From Rostratula benghalensis (lineage: Eukaryota; Chordata; Aves; Charadriiformes; Rostratulidae): 64,000 nt of DNA. The translations under genes were made by a program, and so were the position numbers. The stretch spans positions 1,406,132 to 1,470,131 of the forward strand of contig VXAI01000191.1 of assembly GCA_013399305.1 (NCBI GenBank). The letters are read 5' to 3'. Positions 61,934-64,000 of this stretch are shown one piece after another (within the stretch, counting starts at the first letter, position 1; each line of letters starts with the position of its first letter). The notes under the pieces are model-generated. The model searched no databases. It was not told the DNA's origin and saw only the letters and a program-made list of their open reading frames with translations.

Positions 61934-62433
61934 TCATAGAATCTTAGACAGAAAGGTTAAGAGTTGGAAGGAACCTTAAAAGATCATCAATTCCAACCCC
62001 CCTGCCATGGGCAGCAACACCTCCAACTAGAGCAGGTTGCTCAAAGCCCCCTCCAGCCTGGCCTTCAACATTTCCAGGGATAGGGCATCCACAACTTCTC
62101 TGGGCAACTTCTTCCCATGTCTCACCACCCTCACAGTAAAGAATTTCTTCCTAATATCGAATCTAAATCTCTCCTCTTCCAGTTTAAAACAGTTCCCCCT
62201 TGTCCTGTCACTGTACTCCCTGACAGAGAGTCCCTCCCCATCTCTCCTGTAGGCCCTGTACAGGTACTGCAAGGCTGCTCTAAGGTTTCCCTGGAGCTTT
62301 CTCTTCTCCAGGCTGATCAACCCCAACTCTCTCAGCCTGTCTTCATAGGAGAGGTGCTCCAGCCCTCTGATCATCTTCATGGGCCTCCTCTGGACCTGCT
62401 CCAATAGGTCCATGTCCTTCTTGTGTCAGGGGC
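61934..62433 (-). mobile_element. CR1 LINE fragment
   Basis: The second CR1 of intron 3, again on the minus strand, starts 43 bases after the end of the previous one with TCATAGAATCTTAGAC. It reads through the terminal segment into the ORF2 tail; the frame 62027-62413 is open for 128 codons (LEQVQRRPMKMIRGLEHLSY). Its sequence differs in many places from the copy at 61273 (for example GGGCAACTTCTTCCC against GGGCAACCCCTTCC). It is therefore a separate insertion and not a tandem duplicate. The 5' truncation point falls at an ATCAC repeat. Confidence 0.94.
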
Positions 62434-62435
62434 TC

Positions 62436-62460
62436 ATCACATCACATCACATCACATTAC
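62436..62460. repeat. ATCAC pentanucleotide microsatellite
   Basis: Four perfect ATCAC units (62436-62455) followed by ATTAC. It begins exactly where CR1 homology ends. Confidence 0.88.
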
Positions 62461-63219
62461 ATATATTCATCCTATCCCAACTCACACCTAAGTAACAGAT
62501 GTAATCTCTGAGTGGCAGAGGGTACCTAAGTACATGTGAGCTTTTCAATATCTAGAGGTAATTTTTTTTTTTTTTTCTGATTAATGGATTAACCATAAGA
62601 ACAGCAGAGCAAAGGATTTGCAAAGCCCATCTCAAAATCACTTGACACCCATGAAATTACTGGTTTGTAGCTCAAGTAGGTGAAGCCTTACTGGAGATTA
62701 ACTTTGGATTAGAGAAATTTACAGGGATAACACCACACTATTTTAAGTGAGCTCTCACAGATGGGCTTTAAGATGACCACAGCTCTAACAGAAAAGATAA
62801 AGTTTGCCTCCCTCGTCATCGCCACAGCAGTTAATACCAGCTTTTGCTCACATGTACCCACAGAAAGCTATTAAAAGGTGATGACTGCTAAAACTGATTA
62901 TTCAGAATTTATGGGAGATGTTTCAACGGAGTGACTAAAAGCCCAATAAACAGTTGATCCAGGGAAGAGGTTACAGCAGTTTTGCACTGTGAAACAGAAC
63001 AGCAAAGAGATTCATTCCAGGATGCAAAATAAATCTGCATCTAAAGATAGCAAAACACATTCTTTCTTGTTTTAGGTACATCGACATCTAAGAAAAAACC
63101 CAAATATTTAGGGAAAGTGGCAATCTTTTTATTGTTGGAATATCTTTCCAGACTTTGATCTCATCAAACAATCGGGGTAATTCCTTTGTTGAAGCTGTCT
63201 GTTTGGTTTCTTTCCAAAG

Positions 63220-63417
63220 GCCATCTACAAGATGGTGGGCACTGTGATAATGATGAAAATGAACGAGGATGGGCTGACGCCCGAGCAACGAGTAGACAAG
63301 ATCTTCAGTAAGATGGATAAGAACAAAGACGACCAGATCACACTGGATGAATTCAAAGAAGCTGCAAAGAGTGATCCTTCCATCGTATTACTCCTGCAGT
63401 GTGACATTCAGAAATGA
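63220..63417 (+). CDS. VSNL1: VSNL1 last coding exon (residues 127-191 and stop)
   Basis: The exon begins after AAAG with GCC ATC TAC (A127-I-Y) and ends in the TGA at 63415-63417. It encodes the C-terminal EF-hand, loop residues 159-170 ([12 protein letters not shown]). Asp164 replaces the Gly normally at loop position 6, so this loop is expected to bind calcium weakly at best. The C-terminus LLLQCDIQK is diagnostic for VILIP-1 among the visinin-like proteins, and its Cys187 is known as a redox or dimerisation site. With the two earlier exons the protein is 191 residues, the usual length, with no frameshift or internal stop. Confidence 0.98.
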   Translation, partial: AIYKMVGTVIMMKMNEDGLTPEQRVDKIFSKMDKNKDDQITLDEFKEAAKSDPSIVLLLQCDIQK

Positions 63418-64000
63418 GCTCGTGTCCAACGCGTCATAGACTGCACAGAAGTTTAATGTTCCATTCAGTTTGCAGCTATTTCCACACACACGAAAAATTT
63501 GCTTGGACTACCTATCAATGGACTTGCTTCTTGTGTTTGAAACACTTGTGTGCATGAGAATGTCATTTGCTAAAGAATTTTAAAAGTATATAATTATAAA
63601 AATAAACTGCCACAACGTGACGTGTGCAATGTCATTTCATAACAGCCCTCTTCCTCTGGAGCCTGCGCAGCAGTCCCGTGCTGCCCCGAGTTATATTATT
63701 TATTGTTCATGTTTTCCTGATGCTAGCTCTGTGTCTCCTAGGCTGAGTAATGTTAGTGACACTGAATCCCCATGGTAATGTTAACCGGTTATTATAAACC
63801 ATGTCACCATTCTGCTGTAAAGTAGTACTGGACAGACGGAGGGGAAGAGTTCCTCAGCTCCCCCGTCTGCTCCGCACACGTGCTTGTATTGTCAGTGGAT
63901 ATAAATGTACTTCATTTGCATGCCTTTTAGGTTTGCCTTAATTCTTACCTCATTTGCATCCCTTCAATCTGGAAAGAGCTATGTCAGAGGAATGCAGTAT
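63418..64000 (+). other. VSNL1: VSNL1 3' untranslated region (5' part)
   Basis: Sequence after the stop codon, with no further acceptor or coding frame. A polyadenylation hexamer lies at 63601. Beyond it are a GTGCAAT word (63624-63630), two ATTTGCAT octamers (63914-63921 and 63952-63959; the first overlaps a TGCATG) and a TGCCTTA word (63934-63940). The real end of the long 3' UTR is not visible and probably lies past the window. Calling 63607-64000 transcribed is inference. Confidence 0.75.
63601..63606 (+). terminator. VSNL1: Polyadenylation signal AATAAA (proximal)
   Basis: A perfect AATAAA hexamer 184 bases after the stop codon in an A/T-rich setting. A GT-rich segment (CGTGACGTGTGC, 63616-63627) follows within the distance expected of a downstream element. 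Cleavage would be expected near 63615-63625. No transcript evidence is available here. Confidence 0.6.

Larger units (their letters stand above)
61193..63219 (+). other. VSNL1: VSNL1 intron 3 (2,027 bp)
   Basis: A phase-0 intron, GTGAGG to AAAG. Bases 61273-61890 and 61934-62433 are two CR1 fragments on the minus strand, so about 1.1 kb of the 2.0 kb is retrotransposon. The remaining 3' part (62461-63219) is unique sequence with a T-run near 62562-62577. The acceptor tract (TTTGGTTTCTTTCCAAAG) is only moderately pyrimidine-rich. Confidence 0.95.

Noticed and set aside
1..64000. CRISPR arrays, bacterial operons, phage or plasmid modules
   Set aside because: No regularly spaced identical repeats, ribosome-binding sites or compact gene strings occur. 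The splice-bounded VSNL1 exons and CR1 elements make this a vertebrate intron-rich locus.

Overview
The window is vertebrate nuclear DNA, almost certainly from a bird. It is AT-rich and intron-dominated, and carries nine CR1 retrotransposon fragments (both strands, several still ending in the ATTCTRTG-type 3' octamer) plus one avian-type endogenous retroviral LTR. I saw no bacterial-style gene organisation, no CRISPR array, no rRNA or tRNA gene and no nested protein gene.

One gene is certain: VSNL1 (visinin-like protein 1, VILIP-1) on the + strand, a neuronal calcium sensor with four EF-hands. All three coding exons are here: 13339-13501 (residues 1-54), 60977-61192 (residues 55-126) and 63220-63417 (residues 127-191 and stop). 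Both coding introns are phase 0, and splicing gives an uninterrupted 191-residue protein, the usual VILIP-1 length. The promoter and the non-coding first exon(s) lie upstream of base 1. The 3' UTR starts at 63418 and probably runs past the window end, although an AATAAA at 63601 could end a short form.

Layout. 1-13338 is the end of the 5' intron, with an LTR fragment (4758-5590), three CR1 copies, a G-quadruplex cluster and a 120-bp local direct duplication. 13502-60976 is a 47.5-kb intron with four CR1 fragments, simple repeats and some candidate conserved or regulatory segments. 61193-63219 is a 2.0-kb intron, more than half of it two CR1 copies in the same orientation. 63418-64000 is 3' UTR.

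I found nothing I would call a new biological system. The items most worth a second look are the local duplication at 9.5/10.55 kb, the CR1-packed last intron, the possible tandem polyadenylation with a miR-92-family site between the two forms, a possible 30-nt poison microexon inside a block of opposed open frames at 37.8-38.4 kb, and an RE1/NRSE-like site in this neuronal gene. Conservation, copy identity and expression could not be tested here, so those items are hypotheses.
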